The notes under the pieces are model-generated. The model saw only the letters and a program-made list of their open reading frames with translations. It was not told the origin of the DNA and searched no databases. A DNA stretch of 64,000 nucleotides from Telmatactis stephensoni (lineage: Eukaryota > Cnidaria > Anthozoa > Actiniaria > Isophelliidae). Shown here one piece after another: positions 1-11,165 of the stretch; positions within the stretch are counted from its first letter, which is position 1, and each line of letters opens with the position of its first letter. The stretch covers positions 434,001 to 498,000 of the forward strand of contig JALIZF010001867.1 in assembly GCA_029948255.1 (NCBI GenBank), read 5' to 3'. The position numbers were made by a program, and so were the translations under genes.

Positions 1-3000
1 TTATTACAATTGGTGAATCAAAAGTTAACCACTTATTCTTTGAATAAAGTAAGTCACTCATGCAAACAATGATAATTTACTGTGTCATAATTTAGACAAT
101 TCGTTATCAATGGCCCACAGAAAACCGCTTAATTTATTTTTGACAAACAGGTTCTGAGATTCCATTTGAGAAAGAATCTTTAGACCTAACAATATGACAA
201 GACAAAGAGCCTAGAAACACCCATTTCTATCGAATACTGTAGCATTTGAAGCCAAGCGATTGAATGTTTAATACAGAACTAAACTGTTGTTATAAATATT
301 ACCATGTTGAAAAAATGCGATTTGATGAGATTCCTCCCCGTAAGGAATAATGCATGTCAAGCTGTAGGATCTCAGACATCGATGGTTCCCTACCTACAAC
401 AGCCACAACACAATTCGATCCTTTTTTTCATGGAAAACATCTCCTTCCGTTTCTATTCGCTTACATTACATTCACACTTGATCTTTACTACAGAGGTCAT
501 CGATGAGTTCGAAAACAAAATATTAAGGCGATAATTGAAAAATGAATCCAAGATTTTTACCAACCTTGAAATCGGTAAAAGGAACGATAAAGCACGCCAG
601 TTTTCGCTGAGTTCCATTTCCCTGGAAAAGGCCTTGGAAGCGGCAGAGCGATGGTGGTGAAGACGTGATAAACAGCAAGGCTAATACCGAAGGATAAAAA
701 ACTATTAAGGTTCATTGGGGATCCAAGACACACAGCCAAAACTTTGTGGTGCTTTGCTGTACAAAATTTCTCCAGGCTCCAGAGGTTGCTTGCTTGTCAA
801 CAGATAACTGTTCATATAAACCTAGCTTCATCAAATTGGGGACTTGGGAAATCCCCATGTTCTTAAGTAACTACCTGACACAATGCATGTATATTATATC
901 GCAATTCTGAGCGACAACTTCGCCATCCCATCAGCTGCTGAAGTTCATTCCAAATAATCCCATAATTTATTCATTTTGATCACAATACGATTTTGACTGA
1001 AATGCTAATTAGGCAAGCAGCGGAAGCCAGTGTAAAGAGCTGTTTGGGTTTTGCTTATATCCTTCTTTATTCGCTAATCGTAATAATAAATTTTCCCCAT
1101 GATTTCTCATGGCAATAAAAAAGTTGCTCTTGACTACTGAAATGAAAAGCGAGCTACCAGTTGGTGGCAGAGGTGGGAGGACTTGCGACCGAGTAGTTCG
1201 CCTTCCACGGTTGACCAGGTGGTAACTTATTTGGGCGCTCAATATCTATCCAAAGCTAGCAAATAAAACTTAGAACCCTAACGGGTAAGTTATGTATAGT
1301 GTTTACTTTCATAAAAAATCCACAAAAAAGTCAGGAATATAAGCCAAAGTAGAAGGACGAGTGAGATGTTAAATCAGAAAAAGTAACGTTCCCCAATAAT
1401 CGGTCCTTATTAAAAATGCATGCGAATGATGTGAATGATGTCAAAGAACGACTTCCAAACCCACTACATAGCAGAGTATGAAAGATACTCCAATGAAGTC
1501 TACAAAGACAGCTGGAAATCTACATTCATCTTAAAGACGGTTTGTCATTGAAAGTTTTTTATTGGTTTTTGCCAGCGTGATGGTACTTCAATAAGTGCCA
1601 TAAAACACATCAAACTCGACTTAGTTCTTTTATCATTGTTTATTTTTGAGATAAAAAGATCAAACTCGGCGATGGACCTGCAAAGGCATACGTATTTCCA
1701 TAAAGTTTCGGCAAATCAGTATCATATGCTTTCTAGAAGATGGCCAGAAGACAAACCAACGAATATCGCTTGCACCAGTAAAGTTTCTTGTAAACAAAGT
1801 CTCTGTGGTTGAATTGAGAACAGAAGATCCCCAGTGTTGTTATTTCAGTATTTGTATAGAGTAAATATTCAATAATAAAGGTTAGCATATAAACATGAAT
1901 GTGACTGCAGTGTGTTGATTGCTTTCAAAATAACAGATCCCGGATTTGGTCTTAAAATGTAACACAATTACTTTGAAATTAAATCGGTGAAAGAAACAAA
2001 ACACATAGACGGAAAATATCGGTGTTTATCTGGTATCCACAACAAACCTTTAATGATCTCTTATTGAAATAGAGAATAATTACAGTCGGTCAAAAACGCA
2101 TTTTTCTCTTGATATCTTTTATTCGTTGGCGTGAAGTTAGCAGTGGGTTGCTTTCCATCTAATTCAATTAATGGTACCATTATCTTGAGCAAAAATCCAA
2201 CTCGATGAATCTGACAAAGAAATTTCTCACTTCGATCGAAAGTGTTGTTCTGTTTTGTCGGTTTCTCTGTGGACATAGGCTATTGTGGGCCTGTATGAAT
2301 GACCACACTATAATTACCGAGTCATGAAAGTGTTCTTGTTGAGAATAGAACGAGCTAGAATGATCGACAATTCTATTATAGCTATAGAAAACTGTTTGGG
2401 AGAGGCGATAACGATATAGATCATAGCAAGGTCAAGGAAATCCTTGAGCTCTTGCAAACAAAAATTAAAAAAGAAAGAAAACTGTACAAACGAATTCAAG
2501 ATATTGCACAAAAATGAATTCTATCTTGCAAAAAAAGTACGCAATCGAATTCACAACACTTTTGAAGAACAATTAGAGGATACGCACCACACAGTAAACT
2601 ATGTACATTATTTTGCTAATTGAACTGACTAAAGATATTTCGTTCAATTTTCCTCAGATACAAATGACATTGAGATTTAATTGTTTTGTATTTATCACTG
2701 TCGCTTTCACAGTAGGATTAATTTTAAGTTTCTAGACCATAGCTGCTGTTGTTTACATTGAAAAAACACTGTTGTTTCGCCGAGTAGGGAAACTTAGACT
2801 TTTCACAAGCTTAGCGTGTTATCAACTTATCGAAAAAAAATCTTCAAAGTTAATTATATATCTATTAGACTACTGATCAATCAGAGAAATTCTCTAACTA
2901 TAACAATTTGCATCACGCGTTAAAAATCCTTTATTTTGAAGCAAATCTGTTGTTATTTCAATTCTTTTCTGAATTCGTGACGATCGCCTAATGAGAGATC

Positions 3001-4083
3001 CGACATTTAGGCGTTGTTCCAATGTATTTTCCAATAGATCGATTCTCACTTTTCCCGTCAACGACAAACCTTGAAATTGCAAAGAGGTGCAAAACTGTCA
3101 CATGATCAATATTTCGCTCCTTGTAGGCCACAGAACTAACTAAATTATCACTACGATATACACGTAGAGGGATTCAGTTGGAGTAATCACAAACACTAGT
3201 TTGTTTTAAATATTGTTAACTAAAAATAACGCCACGTGTGGTTATCGTGGTTTGTTTGTAAACCCTATTGGACGGTGCACTAGGAGTTTTATAATTGTAA
3301 TATTCTAAGGACATATAGTCATCTCCATAAAAATATCCAGAATAGTTTCTGTTTGCCTTCAACTTTAATACGAGAGGAAGTTGAGCCAAGAATAAATAGT
3401 CCGTAGGTCGAGTCTTTTAATTAATAGTTGTATAGTGAGTTAGTCTCTGAAAGAATTGGAATACTTTATAGCATACCGACTAATTATCCCAGTGCTGTAC
3501 TGGTGTGGAACATTAAGGGCATTATTGTTATCCAATATACGCTCGCATAGGACATTCTTCTTCTATTCACATTTCATTTACTTTCATCTTTATCTGTATA
3601 TTTTTTTCTTTTCAGTGAAAATTCCAGATTTACAAGAATATCCGCTAATTTTATTAATAATTTACAACCCCCGTAAGCTTATTTATTTTGTGTATAATCG
3701 CGATGAATTTTTGTTAGTTCTTTAAATATTTACAAACTTCATATCCCAAAAGGATTAAAAAATTCTAAAAGAAAGTGAAAAAAACATAGCTATCTGATAG
3801 AGAAAGTAAAGCACAATTAGGAACAAACCCTAACTAGTCCATAATTGATACTAGCACCAAAAGTTGTGATTCCCAAGAGATAGACTATGTTTTCTTTGAA
3901 GGTACAAAGAAAGTACAAGAATATCGACTATTTCTCTGATTTATGATTCACAATGCTCTAAGCCGCAAGAGAATCGCTTTGAACTCAGTATGAGGCAAAG
4001 TCCACATACAATATTGATCGTGAAAAAATTAATATTGAAATATAATAACGTAAGCGTAAAGTATTGGTTACTAAGCTGCTTAC
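1..4083. other. gene-poor stretch, no recognisable gene
   Basis: AT-rich sequence with only short open frames that show no domain signature, no cysteine pattern and no convincing pair of splice sites. If the Kazal exon that begins at 4084 is followed by a further 3' exon of the same minus-strand gene, that exon and the 3' UTR would lie here, but I could not identify it. Confidence 0.5.
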
Positions 4084-4293
4084 CACATGGTCCTTTCTTA
4101 GCGACACGTATCCATCGTCCCATAATACACGACTCGGCTCTCAGGACGCATTTATTGAGGTACGTCTTGCTGTTTGTCCCACACACCGGAGCGTATTCAA
4201 GGGTGCAGCTTGTCTTGCACTCACACTGCGCGTAGTCTTCATGCTTGACACAGCGCGCGTAGTAAGAACACTGGAGACTTTCACAGTCTTTTC
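4084..4293 (-). CDS. exon F: follistatin-like EGF (FOLN) + Kazal domain of modular extracellular protein
   Basis: A 210-nt exon (70 codons). The acceptor (TTGCACAG) lies just right of 4293 and the donor (GTAAGC) just left of 4084, giving phase 1-1. It encodes ten cysteines. The first half has a C-x4-C-x5-C-x8-C-x-C pattern like the EGF-like part of follistatin domains. The second half is a classic Kazal inhibitor fold, with P-V-C-G, then T-Y-x-N-x-C, then x2-A-x-x-C and a final G-P-C-G. Kazal domains bind serine proteases through a loop after the second Kazal cysteine. Here that loop reads C-T-L-E-Y, with Leu at the expected P1 position. If the donor is not used, the frame continues to a stop at 3941, so this could also be the last coding exon. 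The 5' end of this exon and its acceptor are tandemly duplicated just upstream. Domain call is firm; gene ends are not. Confidence 0.85.
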
Positions 4294-4476
4294 CTGTGCA
4301 ATGAAATGAGATAGTGTAACTAGTATGCATGAACACTGGAGACTTTCACAGTCTTTTCCTGTGCAATGAAATGAAATAGTGTAATTAGTATGCATGAACA
4401 CTGGAGACTTTCACAGTCTTTTCCTGTGCAATAAAATGAGATAGTGTAACTAGTGTGAACACTGGAGACTTTCACT
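4266..4476 (-). repeat. 3.3-copy tandem duplication of the Kazal-exon splice acceptor
   Basis: A unit of about 59-67 bp starts at 4266, 4331, 4398 and 4457; the last copy is partial. The first three copies each carry the end of the intron, the AG acceptor and the first 28 nt of the Kazal exon. Acceptors therefore fall at 4293/4294, 4358/4359 and 4425/4426. Splicing to the outer two leads into a shifted frame or a stop, so only the innermost appears productive. Confidence 0.85.
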
Positions 4477-4540
4477 TTCGCCTTGGCTAGATTAGACCAA
4501 GAATCCTGTGAATTTGTTATAATTTTCGTTTCAATGTAAA

Positions 4541-4810
4541 GGCCGGTATACACGAGAGAGCTTGCTGCCGCAACACGCTCCCTCGTGTGTACCAACGATT
4601 TCACGCAAAAAAAATTGTTGCGCAACAAAAGTTTTGCTCCCTGCTCATTCTCCCTGATATTAAACTGGTTAAATGTGGAGCAAATTGAACAAACTTGAAG
4701 ATGCTCCCTCATGTGTACTGGTTGTGCAAAATGACCCAGGGGCGTGTTGCGGAGCATGTTGTGGTAGCAAACTCCCTCGTGTGTACGAAATGCACAAGAT
4801 TTATCACAGG
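4541..4810. repeat. degenerate GTTGC/CTCCCTCGTGTGTAC-rich repeat in intron
   Basis: The phrase ctccctc(g/a)tgtgtac recurs three times and is mixed with ttgttgcg-like words, in the intron between exons E and F. No open frame or domain is supported. It resembles the quasi-palindromic repeats at 4910-5140 and 6560-6770. Confidence 0.5.
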
Positions 4811-4824
4811 GCACGTTGTAACTT

Positions 4825-4876
4825 AGATTTCAGCCGTCAGTATCGCGGGAGCACGAATCCCTGACGGCTGAAATCT
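4825..4876. repeat. small perfect hairpin (16-bp arms)
   Basis: The arm agatttcagccgtcag (4825-4840) is followed after a 20-bp loop by its exact reverse complement (4861-4876). It is a foldback/MITE-like remnant lying in the intron upstream of the Kazal exon. Confidence 0.8.
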
Positions 4877-4909
4877 GAGCCTAGTTGTAACTGTTCTACG
4901 CTTAAGGCA

Positions 4910-5140
4910 CGGACACGCGGTGCAATAATTCCTGCAATATTTTCTGCAACATCGCGCTCACGGGACGGTTGCACCGTGTGTCCATTCCTGCAATGTTGCG
5001 CGCAATGTTGCAGAAGTAGAACTCGATCTTAAAACTGCAAATGTTGCGCGAAGGGGTGGACACACGGTGCAATATGTTGCACGCGATGTTGTAGAAAATG
5101 TTTCAGGAAATGTTAGTTCGTGTGTTCAGGCCTTTAGTTT
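4910..5140. repeat. GCAATGTTGC-rich interspersed repeat
   Basis: Multiple copies of gcaatgttgcgcgcaatgttgc-like words are bounded by cacacggtgcaat phrases. A related block lies at 6560-6770. Both sit in introns of the modular gene and look like a degraded foldback element family. Confidence 0.6.
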
Positions 5141-5437
5141 CAGTGCAAGAACTTTGTAATAATAAGATTCCATGAATATAATACTATAGAACTAAAAATG
5201 GCTTTCTACGTTTTGCATTCCATACAGTCAAATAAGCTCATAAGAGAGTGATCATGAAATACAAAGTATTTTGGGAGGGTATTAACCTTTTTACCTACCA
5301 AAACACTCACTAATAACCTCTCCCAATATTTGATAAACTTGATTTCCTTCAGCAAGAATTAATGGATTATGACGATCTCCCTAACCTTAGCAATTCTGCC
5401 CCTTCTCCCTCCCCCAATGTCACAAAATAAGACTTAC

Positions 5438-5686
5438 CACGTTCCATTTTCCTCGTGATATTCCCATATATGGGCATAGAGCTTGATGGCATTACATCCG
5501 GGACATAGCTACTTGAGCTTGGGCTGACTGTGGGGGTGATAGACGAGGGCCGTGTTGCACCGTAAGTTCCCGTATCAGTAGAAAGTAGCCATCCATTTTT
5601 GGATGATTTGGAGTCTATGCCCTGAACATCGGCTGATTTGTCCGAATTACCGTTGAGAACCGGTTTTTCGGTTGTCGCTCCTGGAG
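5438..5686 (-). CDS. exon E: Ser/Thr/Pro-rich linker of modular extracellular protein
   Basis: A 249-nt exon (83 codons) with acceptor TGTCATTCAG right of 5686 and donor GTAAGT left of 5438, phase 1-1. The translation has no cysteines and is rich in Ser, Thr and Pro (for example TPTVSPSSSS). This is typical of an O-glycosylated spacer between folded modules. It links the ShKT exon (upstream in transcription) to the follistatin/Kazal exon. One N-x-T site (YGNITRK) could be N-glycosylated. The function as a stalk is inferred from composition only. Confidence 0.75.
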
Positions 5687-5856
5687 CTGAATGACAAAAG
5701 ACGAACTGAGAAACTCGGGGAAAGGCGAATTTCAATTTACATGTGGCGTCTACAAGTACCATACTGATTATGGCTGCACATTTTGTGCAGGTACCTCTGA
5801 CATCCATGTTGCACTTGGATTAGTTTAAGGACCTTTAAAGAAGTTTGCGTATGAGT

Positions 5857-5945
5857 GTGAAACGGACCGCGCCGTGCTGTGCCCGTGGCAGTACCGTGAC
5901 GTCTATAAAAACACTAGAAATTCCTGCCGTAATCGTGCCTTAGCC
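5857..5945. repeat. half copy of a TGTGAAACGG repeat family
   Basis: This stretch is similar, in reverse orientation, to part of the palindromic element at 20367-20487 (tgtgaaacggaccgcgcc, followed by a tctataaaaac core). It sits in the intron just downstream of the ShKT exon donor. Confidence 0.6.
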
Positions 5946-5996
5946 TATAGCCACTGTCATAGGAAAGCTTCTCTATCATCTTTCCGCGATACTTAC

Positions 5997-6116
5997 CACA
6001 ATAATCACAGGAGCGAGGGCAAACATGTCTCATTTTCCGATGTTTACAATACTTTTCCTGTTTTGCATAAATGTTGCAACTTCGGAGCTGATCCACGCAG
6101 TAACCCTTTATCTTTT
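5997..6116 (-). CDS. exon D: ShKT domain of modular extracellular protein
   Basis: A 120-nt exon (40 codons). The acceptor (TCATCATTTAG) lies right of 6116 and the donor (GTAAGT) left of 5997, phase 1-1. It contains six cysteines spaced C-x6-C-x9-C-x8-C-x3-C-x2-C, the ShKT signature. This fold is common in cnidarian and nematode secreted proteins, mostly as an accessory module on enzymes and matrix proteins. The Lys-Tyr pair associated with potassium-channel block in some family members is not evident. Together with its place in a multidomain protein this argues for a structural or binding role and against a free toxin. It lies between the EGF-like and the Ser/Thr/Pro linker exons. Confidence 0.85.
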
Positions 6117-6537
6117 CTAAATGATGAAAAGGTATGTTAGTTCATCCTGTTTTGAAGATTTTAAAAAGACACACACATTTTAGCTTATATTAAAATGCAT
6201 GTACGCCAAGAGACGAAGTCGAGTGGCGTGACTGTTGTTCTCACCACATTTTTGATGTCTTCTGTGCATCAATTAGAGTACAGATGCACTGGAAAAATTG
6301 AATTTATTGTTTTATATAGTATTCATCGAAACATTTCAACCAGTCAGAGCGCAGCGTAAGATTCAATGACGTCATCTATGCGTGTGTACTGTATCTCACA
6401 CATGGTTCTCGACCAATCAGAGCTGCGCGTAATATACCAATTATATAAAGATCAATACACCGCACTTATGCAAAAAACATGGAGTGTGGATAGAAATATA
6501 AGTTAATGTACATGACACATGACAGTTACAAAAAACA

Positions 6538-6553
6538 TGGGGGGGGGGGGGGG
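6538..6553 (+). repeat. poly-G run
   Basis: Roughly 16 consecutive G, followed immediately by the GCAATGTTGC-rich repeat. Its length is prone to sequencing error. Confidence 0.85.
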
Positions 6554-6559
6554 CATAAA

Positions 6560-6770
6560 CACACGATACAACTTTTTCTGCAACGTTCGCAACACAGTTG
6601 TACCGTGTGTGCACCCCTGCAATGTTGTGCACAACGTTGTAGAAGAAGTTGCAGAAGTAGGAATCGACTCCAAACCTGCAGCTCGTGTGTGCAACTGTTG
6701 CAGAGGTGGGCACATGATGTATTTCTGGGTTGCGCGCAATGTTGCGGAAAATCGTGTGTCCGGGCCTTTT
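6560..6770. repeat. second GCAATGTTGC-rich interspersed repeat
   Basis: This block has the same vocabulary as 4910-5140 (caatgttgt, cgcgcaatgttgc, cgtgtgt). It lies in the intron between exons C and D. Apparent open frames on both strands here are by-products of the repeat. Confidence 0.6.
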
Positions 6771-7132
6771 ATTAAAATACGACGGAGCAACATCTCTCTG
6801 CAACTTGCAACGTAACAGTATGTGAACAGTATGTGTTACGCAACACCGCACTTTTGATCCGCGTAAAGTTAGTAATCCTACTTGGAGAATATAACCGTCC
6901 TTGCTGAAGCAAGTAAACAATACGTTAACGTAAACGCTTTAACCTCGAATAACAAGATGAACAGAAATTTGTCTCGGAATGACAAGCTCCAGTCAGGATC
7001 AAGGGTGACCGACTCCTACCTCAGTTGGCTAACTTTACTCCTCGAAAATAGCTTCTGTGAAGGCGGTGAACCTATCAACTAAGCTATGCATGCTTCTTGA
7101 AATAAGACGTGCATTTTTAACAGCTTCTTTAC

Positions 7133-7243
7133 CTTGGCAAGTTTTGAGTCGTAAGCTGACACGAGGACACAAGCATCTGTGAGTTTCATCGATTCGCTTG
7201 CATTCTTTAGGATCGAAGCAGGGGTTAGTAGCACAAATCCCGA
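7133..7243 (-). CDS. exon C: EGF-like domain of modular extracellular protein
   Basis: A 111-nt exon (37 codons). Acceptor TTGTTTTTAG lies right of 7243 and donor CAAG/GTAAAG left of 7133, phase 1-1. The six cysteines are spaced C-x4-C-x5-C-x8-C-x-C-x8-C, the EGF-like order. The usual glycine before the last cysteine is absent and there is no calcium-binding consensus at the start, so this is a compact, non-calcium EGF. It follows the LamG exons and precedes the ShKT exon. Confidence 0.8.
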
Positions 7244-7362
7244 CTAAAAACAACGAAATAAACAAAACATTAGAACTTCCTATAAGCTGCCTTAATGATA
7301 TGACTTCGTAACACATTTATTTTGTGAAACTCCTATAATATGGATACCTCCTTGTCACTAAC

Positions 7363-7613
7363 AATAGACGACTTTCAAAAATGGCGGGCTCATTGTTCAC
7401 GAAAACGAGGCCAGAAAGGCCTCTAAAATCATCATGGCATCAAATGAGTCTAAGTATATCCTATAAAATGCACATAAAATAGGTATTTGAAAAGGAAGAG
7501 GAACACATCGTCTTTCATAGCAATAGAAGTGTCGCCACGCATATTTTCTGGTAACAAGGCCTTTGAGGCCTCGTTCTCATGTACTAGGCCGCCATTTTTG
7601 AAAGTCGTCTATT
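7363..7613. mobile_element. MITE-like element with 25-bp terminal inverted repeats
   Basis: The left end aatagacgactttcaaaaat (from 7363, continuing to ggcgg) is matched exactly in reverse complement at 7589-7613. The inner sequence also folds (ggcctctaaa / aaggcctttgag). It has no coding capacity and sits in the intron between the LamG and EGF exons. Confidence 0.8.
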
Positions 7614-7890
7614 TCGGCGGGTCGCAGTTACTGATGGATCGAGTAACATGCACAAAACCTCTGTACAAGAGACCCTCTTTTTACGGACAGCCTTCTTTGT
7701 TCCTTGCTGTCCGTTAGGGGTAGATCCAGGACTATCTTTCTTGAGGGATGCAGTGTTACATAAGTCGAAAACCGCCCAAAGAATCTAGAGGATATTTAGG
7801 AAAAGTATCGAGAAGAAAAGGGCCCAAAGGTGCGCATCTCCTGCATGCATCCCTCGTCTAAAAATGTTAAAATGTTGTTTCAATACTGAC

Positions 7891-8427
7891 CGGACTTGAA
7901 ATAGCAGCAGACAGCGGTTTCCTGATCATAGACGACGCCATTAAGATAAACTCCAGCAGAGTCACTATCCGATAACCACTTCATCCAGATTGCAAACTGT
8001 GATATCTCAAAAAAACCAAAGTTCCTGACCTCCAAGACATTGTTGGGTCTTCCTAGAGTAATAACAGGGGTGTAACGCTTAGGACGAGATGACAAGAAGA
8101 ATGGTTTATCTCCACTATATGTACTAAGGTTGCCATCCTCGTAGTACTCGATCCCTATCGACTCCTTCCATGAGAAAATCATATGAATCCATTTATTCGT
8201 ATCTGCTTGAACATGGACTCGCCATCGCTTTGTCGCTGTTTCCAGTATAAATTCAAATCCTTTTATCTTAATATCGTAGACAAGTCGAAATCCTGGGCCA
8301 CGCTTGGAGTTTGTGAAGGAGCCTGAAGACATGATGTATCCTGAACCATAGACTTTTAGCCAGAAAGCGAGAGTGAAACCTTCTTTGCACTTTGATGGAT
8401 CAGTTACACAGTCTGCGTTAAAACCAC
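7891..8427 (-). CDS. exon B: main part of LamG-like (jellyroll) domain
   Basis: A 537-nt exon (179 codons). Acceptor TTGTTCTCCCCAG lies right of 8427 and donor GTCAGT left of 7891, phase 1-1. The translation has features of the concanavalin/LamG-like jellyroll superfamily: a G-F-T-L-A-F-W-L-K strand, W-I-H-M-I-F-S-W (the H-x-x-F-S-W strand typical of LamG_3), G-x-x-x-Y-x-D-G, and a late F-A-I-W-M-K-W-L strand. A short cysteine pair near the start (A-D-C-x6-C) is likely a disulfide. The fold usually binds glycans or proteins outside the cell. Together with exon A it makes a domain of about 247 residues. The ligand is unknown. Confidence 0.85.
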
Positions 8428-9950
8428 CTGGGGAGAACAAATATGAGATGGGATAGGCTTGAGGAGAATTTCCGCGACAAGTCAATGTGCAGTGTTTCAT
8501 TTTGTCTTGGTCACGTTCTTTTGTATTTTGTATTCTTGTATTTTCTTTGTCGTCTGTAAGGATTTTATCGTTAACATTTTCAATAGACCTTCGCTCTTTC
8601 GAAAGCCCTGATCTTTTCCCATCTTTTTACATGAAATGCTTCTGCTAATTAAAAAGACACAACTGGAGATTTACTTCATAAAGAATCTAGGTTGTTGTCT
8701 AGGAAGAATATCATGGGAAAATTTCAAGGCAGGTCGAAAGAGGATCGTTCAAACAGTGCTAAATGTCATGCAGTGTAACTCATATTGTAATATTACTATT
8801 GGATGCATGTAATTCTTACTTTAATATGATCTATATACACAAGTTAAAAGTAGAGGAAATTGGTCGTGAAAGTTCACATGCCGACTTAGCTGACTTTTCT
8901 TTTGTAAAAAGATGCCTTAAAGATGAAACCCTCTAATGCGCTGGGACACCTCTGGAGGAATCCCAGAATCCTGGTTGAATGGCACGGCCCTTTGATGGAC
9001 GATCAATCCTTTAAGACGACAACAGGTGCTTCCTCGTGGGGTTTCCGTCGTTGAGGGCGTTCCTTTTCTATCCACAAAACTTTCTCTGAAAGAGTCTTAT
9101 GTTGTTGGAAACTAGGACCAATATGATCCCGGAGGACTTTCTTCGTGTCTTAGCTTCGCAACATCAGACTTAACTAGTGATAGTTAGATATATGAAGGAT
9201 TCCGAATCGAACAAAATTGGGTACTAAAAACATACACTACAAAGTGCTGGTGTGATGATAAACTGTACAGCAGTGCAAAGCATTCTAGGTGCATTGGTGC
9301 AAATATATTTGCATAAGGATGGCATGCAGTACTTAACATGTTGAGTAGTTATGTCAAGACTCGACTAATTAGTTTTAAACGGGTTGAGACTTGTTCTTGT
9401 AGTTAAAATTAGATAATTGAGCTCAGGAAATTATAATGAAGACCCTGCATCCAGTAAGTAGTATTCACGCTTTTTGAAATTTGCCAGTTAACGCCATTGC
9501 TATATATTTTTCTTTTAGATTCTAACGCACTACAACTTCGAAAGACAAGGCATTTATCACGACATCATCTTATATTTATGCTAAATCTTTCTTGTGTGGT
9601 GTTTTCGAGTAAAATGAAATTGCAAGAATATTATTGAAACAACACGAACTGGACCACAAAATATCCCCTGCAAGGTGAGCCTGCAGTGAAGCTGTCTGCT
9701 TTCAATATTTTAGTTTGAGTCAGTTATGTTGTAACGAGTCCACAAATTATTCTAGCTGCGAGTGAAATTGAAAAGGTGTTGTTTTTCCTGTTGTTTACTG
9801 AAGAAATTGACTTTAGTCTTCCACTCCGGTATACTGGTTTATCTGGTGAAGACTGGGTCGAGACAAACATTCCTCGGTCCCAGTTCCTCTATGCCATATG
9901 CAAATGCAAGCCATCGTTTTGCTTTTTTTGTCATTTGTAAGCACCTAAAT

Positions 9951-10105
9951 TGCGCATGCGTAATTACTTAATCCTTGCATTTGCGTTTATGGGAGAACAC
10001 ATCCTCGGGAATCCCCTGGGAGCGAGATTGCGCATGCGTAACTACTTAATCCTTGCGTTTGCGTTCATTGTGAACACATCCCCGGGAACCCCCTCGGAGC
10101 GAGAG
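9951..10105. repeat. two tandem copies of a ~78-bp repeat
   Basis: The phrase ttgcgcatgcgtaa(t/c)tacttaatccttgc(a/g)tttgcgtt, followed by cacatcc(t/c)cgggaa(t/c)ccc and gagcgaga, occurs twice head to tail with about 85% identity by eye. It lies in the long intron between LamG exons A and B. Confidence 0.75.
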
Positions 10106-10705
10106 ACGAGCGACTGAATAATACCCCTTTGTTCTCGAGGATGGTGTGAACAATGTTTGCATTTGCATTTGCGTCCCTCATGTAAACCAGGCCTTATTGT
10201 AACCTTGGAGCAAGAACATCAGTGTTGGCAAGAAGGTACTCAGGAAAAAAAGAATAAATAAAATCTGAAAATTAAAAAGTGCTGGAATAACAAATCACAT
10301 ATATCACGATTTATAACATATTAGTTAGTATAGTTAGTGATTAAAGTTAGTAGAACTACCAGAATATTAATTTTGCCACTCTAATCCAAAGCACATCCTT
10401 ATGCAAATCAGTGCAGATACAGTGCAAAATAAAAAAGAAAGCCATCGAAACTCTACTTACAGCCGTACTTCAATGCCGGTAGCTCGCTGCATTCTCTAAA
10501 ATTTCCTATCAATAAGAGTTGCGTTAGTTGCTGCCAAATGCTGCTGGCAATGAATGAACAAACAAACCCTGCACCACATTTTTATCATATGCAATGCTCA
10601 GTTATCAATCAAATATCTGGACTATAAGCTTTTCTGCTTGGTTTAAATAACTAGCAGCATCAGGCAACTAAGTATTGTTCTTCATATTATTTTTCATGCT
10701 GTGTT

Positions 10706-10860
10706 TTTTTGTTTGTTTGTTTGTTTGCTTGTTTATTTGTTTGTCTGCCTGTTTGTTAGTTGATTGGTTGGTTTGTTTGAATGATTGTTTGCTTGTTTGT
10801 TTGATTTAACGTATGTTTGTCTTTCTGCCTCTATGTAGACAATAGTTTATTGCTTAATTT
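10706..10860 (+). repeat. imperfect (TTTG)n microsatellite
   Basis: Runs of gtttgtttgtttgtttgc with scattered substitutions (gattggttgg, gtttgaatgattg). This is low-complexity sequence in the LamG intron. Confidence 0.85.
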
Positions 10861-11165
10861 TGCACCAATAACTAGCCAGTTTTAGCGTTGTCTTTGATTA
10901 TTAGCGCAAGACAAATCAGCCTGGCAAAAGCAAAGTAACTCTAACATGTGAGAAGACTATTTTTCACCAATAACTAGCCAGTTTTAGCGTTGTCTTTGAT
11001 TATTAGCGCAAGACAAATCAGCCGGGCAAAAGCAAAGTAACTCTAACATGTGAGAAGACTATTTTGCACCAATAACTAGCCAGTTTTAGCGTTGTCTTTG
11101 ATTATTAGCGCAAGACAAATCAGCCGGGCAAAAGCAAAGTAACTCTAACATGTGAGAAGACTATG
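10858..11165. repeat. three head-to-tail copies of a 102-bp repeat
   Basis: The phrase accaataactagccagtttt starts at 10864, 10966 and 11068, giving an exact 102-bp period. Copies differ by only a few bases (for example cctggc versus ccgggc), so the expansion is recent. It is non-coding and lies in the intron between LamG exons A and B. Confidence 0.9.

Noticed and set aside
4320..4814. Minus-strand frame containing two copies of a G-K-D-C-E-S-L-Q-C segment
   Set aside because: It is the duplicated acceptor region read through; it ends in a stop and does not reach the Kazal module in frame.
6441..6920. Several overlapping frames on both strands
   Set aside because: They fall in the poly-G and GCAATGTTGC-rich repeat inside an intron.
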